64,000 nt of DNA from assembly GCF_001028705.1 (NCBI RefSeq), contig NZ_CP011770.1, positions 2,359,501 through 2,423,500 on the forward strand, given 5' to 3'. The notes beneath the pieces are model-generated. The model did not search any database. It was given only the letters and a program-made list of their open reading frames with translations, and had not been told where the DNA came from. Below, one piece after another: positions 7,603 to 19,071 of this stretch. The position numbers and the translations under genes were made by a program. Position 1 is the stretch's first letter. Each line of letters begins with the position of its first letter. Source of the DNA: Croceicoccus naphthovorans. Its GTDB lineage: Bacteria > Pseudomonadota > Alphaproteobacteria > Sphingomonadales > Sphingomonadaceae.

Positions 7603-9042
7603 ATGAAAGACACCACGCAGATCCTGGCGGAACTGACCCGCATCTATGACGAGGCACGCGCCGCGCTGCGCACCGACCTGTTGGCCTTTGCCGCCGACGG
7701 CACCCGCCCCGCAGCCGAACGCCGCACCGACGGTACATATGCCTATCCCGAACTGCGCCTGAATTTCCGCGAGAGCGACGCCCCGCCCCCGGTATCGCGC
7801 GCTTTCGGACGGCTGACGCGGCCCGGCCAGTATGCGACCACGATCACCCGCCCGCGCCTGTTCGGGCCCTATCTGGCAGAGCAGCTCTCGCTGCTGATCG
7901 CGGACTACAATGTAGAAATCGACGTCGGTCGCTCGCGGCAGGAAATCCCGTTTCCCTATGTCGTCGACGGAGAGGCTGGCGCGGTTCTGGCCGGGGTCAG
8001 CCCGCTGGATCTGGCGCGCCATTTCCCGGCGACCGAGCTGTCGCTGATCGGCGACGAACTGGCCGACGGGATCGACATCGGGAAGGCTGGCGGAGCCATG
8101 CCCTTGTCACTGTTCGACGCGCTGCGCACCGATTTCAGCCTTGCCCGGCTGGAGCACTACACCGGCACCAATCCGGATCACTGCCAACGGTTCATCCTGT
8201 TCACCAACTATCACCGCTATGTCGACGAATTCGTGGACTGGGCGGGTGAACAGCTTGGAGACGGGCGATTTACGGCGTTGGCCGGAGCTGGTGGCCTGAT
8301 GCTGACCGAGAGGACCGAGAACGCGCGTGCGCGCCTGTCCGACACCGCGTGGCGGCGGCACCAGATGCCTGCCTACCACCTCGTCGCGCCAGACCGGACC
8401 GGGATCACACTGGTCAATATCGGCGTCGGGCCGTCGAACGCAAAGACGATTACCGACCACCTCGCGGTCCTGCGGCCAGAGGCGTGGTTGATGATCGGCC
8501 ACTGCGGTGGTTTGCGGCCCAGCCAGAAGATCGGCGATTACGTGCTGGCCCACGCCTATCTGCGCGACGATCACGTGCTGGATTCGGTGCTGCCACCTGA
8601 AATCCCCCTGCCCGCGATTGCGGAGGTGCAGCAGGCGCTGGCCGGGGCGGCGGAGGAGATCAGCGGCACCGCGGGCGCGGACCTGAAGCGGCGGATGCGG
8701 ACGGGCACGGTGGTGACGACAGACGACCGCAACTGGGAACTGCGCATCACCAAGACGGGGCATCGCCTGTCGCTGTCCCGCGCAGTTGGGATCGACATGG
8801 AAAGCGCCACCATCGCAGCGCAGGGGTATCGGTTCCGCGTGCCCTACGGGACGTTGCTCTGCGTTTCGGACAAACCGATCCACGGCGAGTTGAAGCTGCC
8901 GGGACAAGCGAACCGGTTCTATGAAGAGGCGATCGCCAGCCACTTGCAGATTGGCATCCGGTCCTGCGAATTACTGCGGGCCGAGGGTGAACGCCTGCAC
9001 AGCCGCAAGCTGCGCGCGTTCAACGAGCCGCCGTTTCGGTGA
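7603..9042 (+). CDS. amn: AMP nucleosidase
   Basis: Hydrolyses AMP to adenine and ribose 5-phosphate, adjusting purine pools. The 479-residue length matches Amn of about 480. The N-terminal regulatory domain contains RFSD-like FRESDAPPPVSRAFGRLTRPGQYATTITRP. The C-terminal nucleoside-phosphorylase-type domain contains NIGVGPSNAKTITDHLAVLRPEAWLMIGHCGGLR and the closing GIDMESATIAAQGYRFRVPYGTLLCVSDKP. The gene is alone in its orientation. The stop is one base from the stop of the convergent hydrolase gene. Confidence 0.94.
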   Translation: MKDTTQILAELTRIYDEARAALRTDLLAFAADGTRPAAERRTDGTYAYPELRLNFRESDAPPPVSRAFGRLTRPGQYATTITRPRLFGPYLAEQLSLLIADYNVEIDVGRSRQEIPFPYVVDGEAGAVLAGVSPLDLARHFPATELSLIGDELADGIDIGKAGGAMPLSLFDALRTDFSLARLEHYTGTNPDHCQRFILFTNYHRYVDEFVDWAGEQLGDGRFTALAGAGGLMLTERTENARARLSDTAWRRHQMPAYHLVAPDRTGITLVNIGVGPSNAKTITDHLAVLRPEAWLMIGHCGGLRPSQKIGDYVLAHAYLRDDHVLDSVLPPEIPLPAIAEVQQALAGAAEEISGTAGADLKRRMRTGTVVTTDDRNWELRITKTGHRLSLSRAVGIDMESATIAAQGYRFRVPYGTLLCVSDKPIHGELKLPGQANRFYEEAIASHLQIGIRSCELLRAEGERLHSRKLRAFNEPPFR

Positions 9043-9043
9043 C

Positions 9044-9792
9044 CTAGCGGGAGAGAAATTCGACCAAGGTTTCGCCCAGCGCGGGTTCGGACACACAACT
9101 CATGTGCGTACCGGGAATCTCGGCATAGGTGGCGTTGGGCAGCTTTTCGACCAGCGTCTGGGCCGAACCGTTGTCGTTGTCCTTCGCGCCATTGATGACT
9201 TTGGTCGGCATTGTCACCGCAGAAAGGTTGGAAAGGTCGGTGCCCGAAAGCGAGGTCAGGAGGGCGCGGGCGGCGGCGCGGTCGACTTTCTGGGTCTTCA
9301 TGAACGAAACCGCGAAGAACGCCGGATCGCCCATTCGGATATCATCGAACCGGTCGATGGCATCGACGAAGAACGCGATCCGCTTGTCCCAGCCGACCAG
9401 CCCTTCCCAGCCCATGCCGACGACTGCCAGCCGTTCCGGCTGCACGCCCGCCAGCACAGCGTTCAGCACCGTCCGAGCGCCAAGAGAGAAGCCGACGAGG
9501 TCGAAACCGCTCAACTGATAGTGCGCGATCACGTCCTTCAGATCGTCGACCAGCACCGCCGAAGAATACTCACCATGCGGAGCCTCAGACAGGCCATGCG
9601 CCCGCAGGTCGGGCATGATCACGTCGAACCCGGCATCGGCGACCTTCTGCGCCGTGCCGAACTTGATCCAGTTGACCTCCGCGCTGGAGAACAGCCCGTG
9701 CAGCATAACCACCGGCCGCCCCGCGCCAAGGCGGTGGACGGCCAGCTTCGTGCCGTCCACCGCCGTGACGTGTTCGAGGATCGGAGCGGTCA

Positions 9793-9793
<1 letters not shown>
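9044..9793 (-). CDS. alpha/beta hydrolase
   Basis: A 249-residue alpha/beta-fold hydrolase. It has the oxyanion region VVMLHGLFSS near the N terminus, a nucleophile elbow GFSLGA, an acid probably in the VINGAKDNDNG segment, and a catalytic His in GTHMSCVSEPAL. Its ATG at 9793 overlaps the asd stop as ATGA, so it is translationally coupled to asd. The substrate cannot be read from sequence. An esterase or lipase-like function is generic for the fold, and no link to lysine or threonine biosynthesis is evident. Confidence 0.85.
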
Positions 9794-10818
<1,025 letters not shown>

Positions 10819-10953
10819 TGCACTAACTCGCTGCCAATATTCGCGCGGAAACGCCCGCCTGATTGCGGACCCGCTAAGGGAGGGCTGCGGTTAGCCGCGA
10901 TAGGCGCAAACCGCAAGTGTTCGCAGGTGCAAAACGGCTATCCGTCGCCGCGA

Positions 10954-11952
10954 TCAGGGCGCCATACGCAATTCGCTTGCCTCGGCCAGGATCAGCATGA
11001 AACGATCCTGCGCATCGCGCCAGTGCCGGATCGGCGTCCAACCGCCCGCCAGCAGCAGGGCATTGGCGCTGCGCTTCGTATACTTGTGGCTGTTTTCGGT
11101 GTGGATCGTTTCACCCTTTTTCATCACGAAGCGTTGGTCGCAGACGGTAAAGGCCACGTCTCGCTCCGCCTCCAGATGCATCTCGATCCGGGCAATCTCG
11201 TCGTTCCAGATTGCGCGATGGGCGAATGATTCGACCGGCACCGTTCCATCCAGTTCGCGGTTGATCCGGTAGAGCAGGTTGAGATTGAAATCGGCAGTCA
11301 CGCCGCGCGCATCGTCATAGGCGGCCTCCAGCACGGCCGTTTCCTTCACCCGGTCCATCCCGATCAGCAGTTTGGCCGGGGCATCGGTTTTGTCGCATAG
11401 TGTTTCGCGCATTTCGCGCAGCATGTCGACGGCCGAGCGCGGAACCATGTTGCCGATGGTGGAGCCAGGAAAGAAACCGAGGCGCGGCGTCCCGGCGATG
11501 GCATCGGGCATCGTCACTTTGCGCATGAAATCCGCCTCTACCGGGCAGACGGGAAGGCCGGGGAACTTGGCGGAAAGCTGATCCGCCGAGGCGCGCAGAA
11601 ATTCGCCCGAAATATCGATTGGCACATAGGCAGCGGGCGCGATAGCCGCCAACAGCAGCGGGGTCTTGGCCGAACTGCCCGAACCGAACTCCACAACCGC
11701 GCTGCCCGGTCCGATCGCATCGGCGAAGGCGGCGGCATTGTCGCGCAGGATCTCTGTTTCGGCGCGGGTCGGGTAATATTCATCGAGGCCGGTTATGTCC
11801 TCGAAGAGTTGCGATCCGCGTTCGTCGTAAAACCACCGCGCGGGCACCGCCTTCTGACGCTGCGAAAGACCCTGCAGGACATCCCGGCGAAAGGCGCGGT
11901 CGATCCCGCTATCGTCCTCGTCGACGATCCGTACGGCTTCGGTCACTGGCAT
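10954..11952 (-). CDS. egtD: L-histidine N(alpha)-methyltransferase EgtD
   Basis: Converts histidine to hercynine with three SAM-dependent methylations, the first step of ergothioneine biosynthesis. The 332-residue protein carries the EgtD signature ARWFYDERGSQLFEDITGL at about 38-56, then DEYYPTRAE. Its SAM-binding region is VVEFGSGSSAKT, followed by GFFPGSTIGNM, and the C terminus has IHTENSHKYT. Its ATG lies 3 bp after the egtB stop, so egtB and egtD form a tight operon. No egtA, egtC or egtE homologue is in this window. Confidence 0.95.
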   Translation of the reverse strand: MPVTEAVRIVDEDDSGIDRAFRRDVLQGLSQRQKAVPARWFYDERGSQLFEDITGLDEYYPTRAETEILRDNAAAFADAIGPGSAVVEFGSGSSAKTPLLLAAIAPAAYVPIDISGEFLRASADQLSAKFPGLPVCPVEADFMRKVTMPDAIAGTPRLGFFPGSTIGNMVPRSAVDMLREMRETLCDKTDAPAKLLIGMDRVKETAVLEAAYDDARGVTADFNLNLLYRINRELDGTVPVESFAHRAIWNDEIARIEMHLEAERDVAFTVCDQRFVMKKGETIHTENSHKYTKRSANALLLAGGWTPIRHWRDAQDRFMLILAEASELRMAP

Positions 11953-11955
11953 TGG

Positions 11956-13197
11956 CTAAATATCCTTGGCGAGCCGCAGGCCGGTGAATTGCCAGCGCTG
12001 GTGCGGGTAGAAAAAATTGCGATAGCTCGCCCGCGAATGTCCGCGCGCAGTGGCGCAGGACGCCCCTTTCAGCACGAACTGGCCGGACATGAACTTACCG
12101 TTGTATTCGCCCACCGCACCCTCGGCAGGCCGAAAGCGGGGATATGGAAGATACGCGCTGCGCGTCCATTGCCAGCACGATCCAAACAGCGATGTGGTGG
12201 CGCGGGGCAGGATCGGTGCGGCTTGGTCGACCTGGTCGCCCTCAGCAGGGTCCCCCGCTGCGGCGATTGCTTCCCACTCGAACTCGGTCGGCAGGCGATG
12301 GCCCGCCCATGAGGCGAAGGCATCTGCTTCAAAGTACGAGATATGCGTGACCGGTGCATCGGGATCGCGCACCTGCCATCCGGCGTGGGTAAACTGTTCC
12401 TCGCCATGCCAGTACAGCGGCGCTTCGATACCCTCGCCCTGCACCCATGCCCATCCGTCGGACAGCCACAGCACAGCATTGCGATAGCCGCCATCGTCGA
12501 TGAACGCCTGCCAGTCGCGATTGGTGATGAGGCCCCGCGACAGCGCAAAGGGTTCGAGCAGGACGCGATGACGCGGGGCCTCGTTGTCGAAGGCAAACCC
12601 GTCGCCGTCATGCCCGATCAGCGCAATACCGCCCGGATGTTCGAACCATCCCGCCGCCTGCGCTTGGCGTGCGCGGACGACAGGCGCGAACATTGCGGGG
12701 CCCAGCGGGTTCTGGAATAGCGCGTGCTTGATGTCGGTCAGCAGCAATTCCTGATGCTGCTGCTCATGCGCAATGCCCAGCGCAATCAGGTCGGCGCAAT
12801 CCGCTCGGTCGAGTAGCGGCTCCATCGCTTCGCTGACGGCACGGCGATAGCCCAACACGTCGTCAAGCGTCGGGCGCGAAAGCATTCCGCGCGAAAAGCG
12901 GGCAATCCGCGCGCCTTCCGCCTCGTAATACGAGTTGAAAAGAAACGGGAATTGCTCATCATAGAGCGTGTAACCTGCCAGCCTGTCGCGCAGCAGGAAG
13001 GTTTCGAAAAACCACGTCGTATGCGCCAGATGCCACTTTGCGGGGCTCGCATCTTCCATCGACTGGATCGTGGCGTCGGCGTCCGACAGGGGGGCGGCCA
13101 ATGCCTCGCTCAGCGCGCGGGCGCGGCGGAACTGATCGGCAAAGGAAGCGGTCGGCGTATGGTCCGCGACCGTGCGGTGGGCATTCTCCATGCCCAC
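11956..13197 (-). CDS. egtB: ergothioneine biosynthesis sulfoxide synthase EgtB
   Basis: A non-heme iron enzyme joining a thiol donor to hercynine with oxygen. The N-terminal DinB-like domain carries WHLAHTTWFFETFLL (His56 or His59) and HEQQHQE at 144-150, giving the HxxxHxE iron-binding motif. The C-terminal formylglycine-generating-enzyme-like domain has NRDWQAFIDDGGY, ISYFEADAFASWAGHRLPTE and ending RNFFYPHQRWQFTGLRLA. At 413 residues it is full length. Whether the sulfur donor is gamma-glutamylcysteine or cysteine cannot be told from the sequence. egtD follows directly. Confidence 0.95.
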   Translation of the reverse strand: MGMENAHRTVADHTPTASFADQFRRARALSEALAAPLSDADATIQSMEDASPAKWHLAHTTWFFETFLLRDRLAGYTLYDEQFPFLFNSYYEAEGARIARFSRGMLSRPTLDDVLGYRRAVSEAMEPLLDRADCADLIALGIAHEQQHQELLLTDIKHALFQNPLGPAMFAPVVRARQAQAAGWFEHPGGIALIGHDGDGFAFDNEAPRHRVLLEPFALSRGLITNRDWQAFIDDGGYRNAVLWLSDGWAWVQGEGIEAPLYWHGEEQFTHAGWQVRDPDAPVTHISYFEADAFASWAGHRLPTEFEWEAIAAAGDPAEGDQVDQAAPILPRATTSLFGSCWQWTRSAYLPYPRFRPAEGAVGEYNGKFMSGQFVLKGASCATARGHSRASYRNFFYPHQRWQFTGLRLAKDI

Positions 13198-13264
13198 TTA
13201 ATGCACGAGATCGGTTACGGTTGCGCGTCGGGCCGAAATAAACCTCGGCGCAAGCCGCTGAATC

Positions 13265-14638
13265 TCAGGCCGCTTCCGCCTTCCGGCCCGCCGCTTCGAG
13301 GTTGAGTTCCTCGGCCAGCAGGAACGCCAGCTCGATCGACTGCGCCCCGTTCAGACGCGGATCGCAGTGGGTGCGATAGCGGTCGGACAATCCCTCGTCG
13401 GTGATCGCAACCGCGCCGCCAGTGCACTCGGTCACGTCCTGCCCGGTCATTTCGATATGGATACCGCCGGCATGGGTGCCCTCTGCGCGGTGGACCGCGA
13501 AGAAGCCCTTCACTTCCGACAGGATCCGCTCGAACGGACGGGTCTTCAGGCCCGAAGCCGCCTTGATCACGTTGCCGTGCATCGGGTCGCACGACCAGAC
13601 GACCGGGTGCCCTTCGCGTTTCACCGCACGAACCAGTGGGGCCAGCCCCGCCTCGACCTTATCGTGCCCGAAGCGGCTGATCAGCGTAATGCGACCCGCC
13701 TCGCGCCCCGGATTCAGCGTATCGAGCATCTTGAGCAGCGCGTCCGGTTCAAGGCTGGGCCCGCACTTCATGCCGATCGGATTGCCGACTCCGCGCAAGT
13801 ATTCGACATGCGCCGATCCCTCGAAACGGGTGCGGTCGCCGATCCACAGCATGTGCGCGCTGGTGTCGAACCAGTCGCCGGTCAGCGAATCGCGGCGCGT
13901 CATCGCCTGCTCGTACGGGAGCAGCAGCGCTTCGTGGCTGGTGTAGAAGCTGGTGCCCTGCAACTGCGGCACTTCCGCCGGGTTCACACCGCAGGCTTCC
14001 ATGAAGTCCAGCGCCTCGCCGATACGGTCGGCGGTCTGGGCGAAACGCTCACCCCAAGGGCTGCGACCGATGTGGTCCAGCGTCCACTGGTGGACCTGTC
14101 GCAGGTTGGCGTAGCCGCCGGTCGCGAATGCACGCAGCAGGTTCAGCGTCGCCGCTGCCTGGCTATACGCACGGACCATGCGTTCCGGGTCGGGCTGACG
14201 GCCCGCATCCTCGAAATTGATGTCGTTGATGTTGTCGCCGAAATAGCTCGGCAGCTCGACGTCGCCCTGCTTTTCGGTCGGAGCCGAACGCGGTTTGGCG
14301 AACTGGCCCGCCATGCGACCAACCTTCACGACCGGCTGCTTGCTGGCGAAAGTCATCACGACGGCCATCTGCAGAAGCACGCGGAACGTATCGCGGATGT
14401 TGTCGGGGTGGAATTCAGCAAAGCTTTCGGCGCAATCGCCGCCTTGCAGCAGGAAGCCGCGACCGTTTGCAACTTCGCCCAGATCGGCTTTCAGCGCACG
14501 CGCTTCACCGGCAAAGACCAGCGGCGGAAAGCTGCCCAGCTGCTTTTCGACAGAGGCCAAAGCGGCCTTGTCCGCATATTCCGGCAGGTGGCGTCCTTCA
14601 AAGGACTTCCAGCTCTCGGGGCTCCAGTTACTCGCCAC
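13265..14638 (-). CDS. class II 3-deoxy-7-phosphoheptulonate (DAHP) synthase
   Basis: First step of the shikimate pathway: phosphoenolpyruvate plus erythrose 4-phosphate gives DAHP. The 457-residue protein is of the plant-like class II type, with NWSPESWKS at the N terminus, [54 protein letters not shown] and [11 protein letters not shown] chose the GTG at 14638, because homology starts at ASNWSPESW and GGAGAG lies 6 bp upstream. egtB follows 67 bp downstream on the same strand. The 154 bp upstream of the start holds no gene and may carry the promoter. Confidence 0.95.
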   Translation of the reverse strand: MASNWSPESWKSFEGRHLPEYADKAALASVEKQLGSFPPLVFAGEARALKADLGEVANGRGFLLQGGDCAESFAEFHPDNIRDTFRVLLQMAVVMTFASKQPVVKVGRMAGQFAKPRSAPTEKQGDVELPSYFGDNINDINFEDAGRQPDPERMVRAYSQAAATLNLLRAFATGGYANLRQVHQWTLDHIGRSPWGERFAQTADRIGEALDFMEACGVNPAEVPQLQGTSFYTSHEALLLPYEQAMTRRDSLTGDWFDTSAHMLWIGDRTRFEGSAHVEYLRGVGNPIGMKCGPSLEPDALLKMLDTLNPGREAGRITLISRFGHDKVEAGLAPLVRAVKREGHPVVWSCDPMHGNVIKAASGLKTRPFERILSEVKGFFAVHRAEGTHAGGIHIEMTGQDVTECTGGAVAITDEGLSDRYRTHCDPRLNGAQSIELAFLLAEELNLEAAGRKAEAA

Positions 14639-14792
14639 GTTACGCTCTCCGCGTCTGATCGACTGAGCCGCCATTCCCGCCGGCGGCGCTCCAATAAAAG
14701 TCCGAAATGTCGGAATGGCCCAGCCCTTACGCCCGCGAACCTCTATTTGCAAAGGTTTCAGGCGCAAGGAATTGCGATCAGCGTGATCGGCT

Positions 14793-17708
14793 TCATTGAC
14801 CCTGCTCCTCCGGCACGATGGCGACTTCGAAAGACCGATCGTTGGCAAGGAACGTCTGAGCCAGCATCTGCATCGCCTCTGGCGTGGTCTTCGAATAGTC
14901 GTCGAGGATGGTCGGAACCGCCGACAGACGCGAAGGATCGCCCGCACTGCCCGCCAGTTCACGCAGCCAGAAGCCGTTGCCCGACGACGCCCGCATGATC
15001 AGCTGGCGCAGGGGTTCGGTCACGCGAGAGACTTCTTCTGCGGTGGGCGGCGTGGTGGCCAGATCGGCGGCGATCTTCTTCGATTCCTCAAAGAAAGCAG
15101 GCACCGCTTCGGGCTGAAGCTGCGCCATGGCGAGGATCATGCCGCCATCGCTGCGATCCAGCGGCCAGCGGGAGCCGACATTCGGGGCATAGCTGGCCCC
15201 TAGCCGTTCCCGCATCGCGTCGAACAGGCGGTTGTTGAAGATCTGCGACAGGATTTCGAGCTGGCGCGACACCTGAATGCCCTGACGTCCGCCCCCGGTC
15301 GGCCAACCGATTACCGCCGCCGCCTGATTGGCATCGCCGCGATGGGTCAAGAAAATCGGTTCGGCCGTCGGCGCGGGCACCTTCGACAAGTCCGCCTTTG
15401 GCGTTGTTGCCGAACGCGGGGCCAGCGCGCCAAACGTCTTGTTAACCGCCGCGATGGCGTCGGCACGCGGCACGTCGCCGAAAATCTCTACCTCTAACGC
15501 TCCGCTGGCAAGGATCGGCTCCCAAACCTTGCGGAACCCGGCCATGTCGGCGGCTTTCAACGCGGCTGGCGTCGGCGTTGCAAAGCGCGGGTCCTTGCCG
15601 CGCAGGATATATTCCAGATCGCGCTGCATCACGCCGTTCGGGCTGGTGGAATAGGTATCGTATCCCATCTCCAGCGCCGCCTTCGCGCGCAGCACCGGAT
15701 TCGCGTCCCAACGCGGTGTCGCCAACTTTGCGGCGAAGAGATAGAGCTGATCCTCAAGATCGGCGGCACGCGTTTCCGCGCCCATCACGAACTCGCCGTC
15801 CTCTATCGAGAAATCGAGGCCCATCTTGCGCCCGTTCGACACCTGATCGAGATCGTCCTGCGACAGCGGACCGATGCCCGTGCCCATCAGCGCGAATTCG
15901 CCCAACGCGATATAGGGCGCGTCGTCCTTGCCGAACGCCTCGTACCCATCGCCGAAACGCACGCGTACGCTGACGCGACCCGGTTCCGCATCGTTTGGCC
16001 AGATTAGCAACTTCGTGCCGTTGGACAGCGTGAGCCGCTCGACCTCCAGAATGCCAGTCGGCACCGCTTCGCTGACCGTCCCCGGTGTGCCCAGCGACGG
16101 CAGGTCGGCAAAGGAAATCGCCTTGGCCTGCACCCGGGCGGAAGCATCGGCCTGAACCGGCGCGACCATCGCGGCGCGGAAGGCGGCTTCGTCTGCCATG
16201 CTTGCCTGCGGCACGGTCATCACCCCGCGCAGGACGGGGCCGGTGAACAGGGCGCGCGTGTGCGACAGGATCGCATCGGGCGTGACCTTGCCGCGCATCC
16301 CGCTCAGCACTTTCAGCACCGTATCCGGAGCAGCCACGGTTTCGCGTATGTCGACCGCCTGTACCACGTTGTTGGCAAGGTCGGCGGCCTGCTGCACTTC
16401 CTGCGTTTCCACGCCCACGCGAAAGGCATTTTCGAACTCGGCGAATTCGCGCGCGATCTCGTCCTCGCCCGGTGGGTTGGCCAGCGCATCGGAGATCACC
16501 GCGCGCACGTCGGTCAGCGCGCCTTTCCAGTCATCGCCCAGCGGCGTGATCGAGACGAAGGTCGCATCGGTGGAACGGCTGACATCGTCCTGCCCGACTT
16601 GCGCCGCCAAATAGCTGCCGCCCGCCCGCGCCCGGTTTTCCAGACGGCGGTTGATGATCGCCATCGACAGCTGATTGGTCAGCAACCCTTCGTTATATTC
16701 GATCGTATCCGCGACCTTCTCCCACGGACGCAGGATCGCGTAGTTGATGCTGATCGGCAGGTCCGGCTCGTCCAGCACGGTCAACTTGTCTACCGGGGCC
16801 AGGGCACCCGCCGCCGCCTTGGCATTGGCACCAGGCACCGGATCGCCGAAATCGGGCGCGGGGGTCCACGCGCCCTTGCCCTTCCAGCCGCCGAAGTATT
16901 TCTCCAGCATCTGGACCATAACCGCCGGGGCGACATCGCCCGCAACGGTAATCACCGTGTTTTCTGGTCGGTACCAGCGGTTGTAGAACGCGCGAACATT
17001 CTGCTGATTGGCGGCGTTCAGCGTCTCTACCGTGCCGATGGGCGAACGCACCGCCAGCTTCATGCCGTTGAAATAGGTTTCGCGCGTCGCATCGGCCACG
17101 CGCTTGCCCGCGCCGCCCCGTTCGCGCATTTCGGCGAGCACGATCGGCACTTCGGTCCGCACACCCTTTTCGGTCAGCGTCGGTCCTTCGACCATGCCGG
17201 ACAGCAGCTTGAACGTCTCGTCCAGCTTCGTCGGGTTCATGTCGGGCACGTCCAGCTTGTAGACGGTGTGCGTCGGCGTGGTTTCGGCATTGGTGTCGCT
17301 GCCGAATGTCGCGCCAAGGTTTTCCCATTTCGGGATCGTCTCACCCTCTTTCAGGTAACGCGATTCCCGAAACAGCAGGTGTTCCAGCAAGTGGGCAAAG
17401 CCGCGCTCGCCATCCCGTTCGTGCAGCGAACCGGCGTCGATGCGGACGCGGATCGACAGCTGCTCCTGCGGCACTTCGTTGAAGCGAACGGCATAGCGCA
17501 ATCCGTTCGAAAGCTCTCCGAACTGCCATTCGGGATCGGGCGGCACATCGCTGCCGCGGTAAATCCACGGGCGGTCCGGTTCCACCTGCGGCCAATCGCG
17601 GGCGGCCTCTGCCGAAGGGGCGGGCTGCGCATAGGCGGGCGAGACGAGGAGAACGGCGAGGACCGCGGCCAGCGGCGCGGTGCGAAAAGTGCGGGTCATG
17701 CCCCGCAT
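14793..17708 (-). CDS. M16 family zinc metallopeptidase (pitrilysin-type), exported
   Basis: A 971-residue two-half M16 peptidase, probably periplasmic. It has a signal peptide (about residues 1-27, ending in SPAYAQP). The inverted zinc motif HLLEH is at 106-110 in the first half, and the acidic Glu downstream lies in the [16 protein letters not shown] region. The second half (about 560-971) is a degenerate copy with [29 protein letters not shown], typical of the inactive M16_C partner. Start alternatives are the ATG at 17708 or at 17699. It is divergent from the NifU-like gene with 116 bp between. The substrate is unknown. Confidence 0.92.
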   Translation of the reverse strand: MRGMTRTFRTAPLAAVLAVLLVSPAYAQPAPSAEAARDWPQVEPDRPWIYRGSDVPPDPEWQFGELSNGLRYAVRFNEVPQEQLSIRVRIDAGSLHERDGERGFAHLLEHLLFRESRYLKEGETIPKWENLGATFGSDTNAETTPTHTVYKLDVPDMNPTKLDETFKLLSGMVEGPTLTEKGVRTEVPIVLAEMRERGGAGKRVADATRETYFNGMKLAVRSPIGTVETLNAANQQNVRAFYNRWYRPENTVITVAGDVAPAVMVQMLEKYFGGWKGKGAWTPAPDFGDPVPGANAKAAAGALAPVDKLTVLDEPDLPISINYAILRPWEKVADTIEYNEGLLTNQLSMAIINRRLENRARAGGSYLAAQVGQDDVSRSTDATFVSITPLGDDWKGALTDVRAVISDALANPPGEDEIAREFAEFENAFRVGVETQEVQQAADLANNVVQAVDIRETVAAPDTVLKVLSGMRGKVTPDAILSHTRALFTGPVLRGVMTVPQASMADEAAFRAAMVAPVQADASARVQAKAISFADLPSLGTPGTVSEAVPTGILEVERLTLSNGTKLLIWPNDAEPGRVSVRVRFGDGYEAFGKDDAPYIALGEFALMGTGIGPLSQDDLDQVSNGRKMGLDFSIEDGEFVMGAETRAADLEDQLYLFAAKLATPRWDANPVLRAKAALEMGYDTYSTSPNGVMQRDLEYILRGKDPRFATPTPAALKAADMAGFRKVWEPILASGALEVEIFGDVPRADAIAAVNKTFGALAPRSATTPKADLSKVPAPTAEPIFLTHRGDANQAAAVIGWPTGGGRQGIQVSRQLEILSQIFNNRLFDAMRERLGASYAPNVGSRWPLDRSDGGMILAMAQLQPEAVPAFFEESKKIAADLATTPPTAEEVSRVTEPLRQLIMRASSGNGFWLRELAGSAGDPSRLSAVPTILDDYSKTTPEAMQMLAQTFLANDRSFEVAIVPEEQGQ

Positions 17709-17824
17709 ATATGGGGCGCAAGGGTGAAGCGCCAGTGAACATGGTCGTTATCGCGGTCCTCAGCGCACCATCAAGCAATCGAAATTGGCTTGAATGGCGG
17801 GCCAAGCGGCCTACATCGGCACCC

Positions 17825-18400
17825 ATGTTCATAGAGACCGAAACGACGCCCAATCCCGCCACCATGAAATTCCTGCCCGGACGGCAGGTGATGGCCGACG
17901 GCACGCGCGAATTTACAGACCCTGAGGCGGCGGAAATATCGCCGCTGGCTTCGGCGCTTTTCTCTCTCGGCGACGTGACGGGTGTATTCTATGGCTCCAG
18001 CTTCGTTTCGGTGACTGCCGCTCCGGGGTCGGACTGGCCGACGTTGAAACCGCAGGTCGTGGCCGTGCTGCTCGACCACTTCGTATCGGGCGCGCCGCTG
18101 TTCACCGGGGGCGATGCCGCGGGGATCGCGGTGCCGGATGAACTGGATGACATCGGCGACGATCCGGCGGACGCCGACGTGGTGGCGCAGATCAAGGACC
18201 TGATCGAAACGCGCGTTCGCCCTGCCGTGGCGGGTGACGGCGGTGACATCATCTATCGCGGTTTCCGTGAAGGGATCGTCTATTTGACGATGCAGGGCGC
18301 CTGTGCGGGCTGCCCGTCTTCTACCGCAACGCTGAAGCAAGGGATCGAGGGACTTTTGAAGCACTACGTTCCCGAAGTCGCGGAAGTGCGCGCCGCCTGA
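17825..18400 (+). CDS. NifU/Nfu-type Fe-S cluster scaffold or carrier protein
   Basis: A 191-residue protein with two domains. The N-terminal Nfu domain begins MFIETETTPNPATMKFLPG and the C-terminal NifU domain ends with AGDGGDIIYRGF and GACAGCPSSTATLKQGIE, which carries the CxxC pair that binds a bridging [4Fe-4S] cluster. This matches mitochondrial Nfu1 and its alphaproteobacterial homologues that deliver clusters to client enzymes. I set the start at the ATG at 17825, where the conserved N terminus begins. tsaB follows after 41 bp. The client proteins are not deducible here. Confidence 0.92.
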   Translation: MFIETETTPNPATMKFLPGRQVMADGTREFTDPEAAEISPLASALFSLGDVTGVFYGSSFVSVTAAPGSDWPTLKPQVVAVLLDHFVSGAPLFTGGDAAGIAVPDELDDIGDDPADADVVAQIKDLIETRVRPAVAGDGGDIIYRGFREGIVYLTMQGACAGCPSSTATLKQGIEGLLKHYVPEVAEVRAA

Positions 18401-18441
18401 GCCCAGCATGATCCTCCGCGTGTGATTGCTTTTCGACCGTC

Positions 18442-19071
18442 ATGACCATCCGCACGCTTGCCATCGATTGCGCCACCGCCGCCTGTTCGGTCGCCGTTTT
18501 TGAGGGCGAGAACCTGATCGCGGGCGAATGGGAATTGCTCGGCCGCGGTCATGCCGAGCGGCTGGTTCCGATGATCTCTGCCCTGCCACAACGCGGGCGG
18601 GCGGATCGCATCGCTGTGGCACTCGGCCCCGGCAGCTTTACCGGTATCCGCGTCGGATTGGCGGCGGCCAAGGCGCTCGCTCTGGCTTGGCGGGCGGAAC
18701 CGGTGGGCTATGCGACACCCGACTTGCTGGCGGCGCAGGCCCGCGCGGACCACGGCGCGATGCCGCTTGGCGTCGTGATGACCGGCGGACACGGAGAGTG
18801 GTTCGTCGCCGCCTACAATGCCGACGGATCGTGCGCGCAACCGGTACAGTCGCTCCGCCCCGAAGTGGCGGTTGCCGCGATCGATTGTGCATTGATCGTT
18901 GGAAGTGCGGCAGAGACGTTCGTCGCCCGGCGCGGTCACGGTACGGCGCAAAACATGCTGCCCGATGCCCGCAAGGTTATGGCGCTCTCTGACAATGCCT
19001 ACACCGCCGATGTCCGCCCGATCTACGGCCGCGCGCCAGACGCTGCCTTGCCAGCAGGCAAATCGCGATGA
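18442..19071 (+). CDS. tsaB: tRNA threonylcarbamoyladenosine biosynthesis protein TsaB
   Basis: Partner of TsaD in forming t6A at position 37 of ANN-decoding tRNAs. The 209-residue protein begins MTIRTLAIDCATAACSVAVF, the ASKHA ATPase-like N terminus, and has the conserved ALGPGSFTGIRVGLAAAKALA motif near residues 52-72. At about 210 residues it is within the TsaB range. Its stop overlaps the rimI start as ATGA, and the tsaB-rimI pairing is common in bacteria, which supports both assignments. Confidence 0.94.
   Translation: MTIRTLAIDCATAACSVAVFEGENLIAGEWELLGRGHAERLVPMISALPQRGRADRIAVALGPGSFTGIRVGLAAAKALALAWRAEPVGYATPDLLAAQARADHGAMPLGVVMTGGHGEWFVAAYNADGSCAQPVQSLRPEVAVAAIDCALIVGSAAETFVARRGHGTAQNMLPDARKVMALSDNAYTADVRPIYGRAPDAALPAGKSR

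Noticed and set aside
13367..14998. Long open frame (over 500 codons) on the plus strand opposite the DAHP synthase gene
   Set aside because: It is antisense to a clearly conserved gene, rich in Arg and Pro with no recognisable motif, and is the usual by-product of high GC content.
16260..17738. Plus-strand open frame opposite the M16 peptidase
   Set aside because: The M16 motifs and signal peptide are on the minus strand. The plus frame is rich in Arg, His and Gly with no motif.
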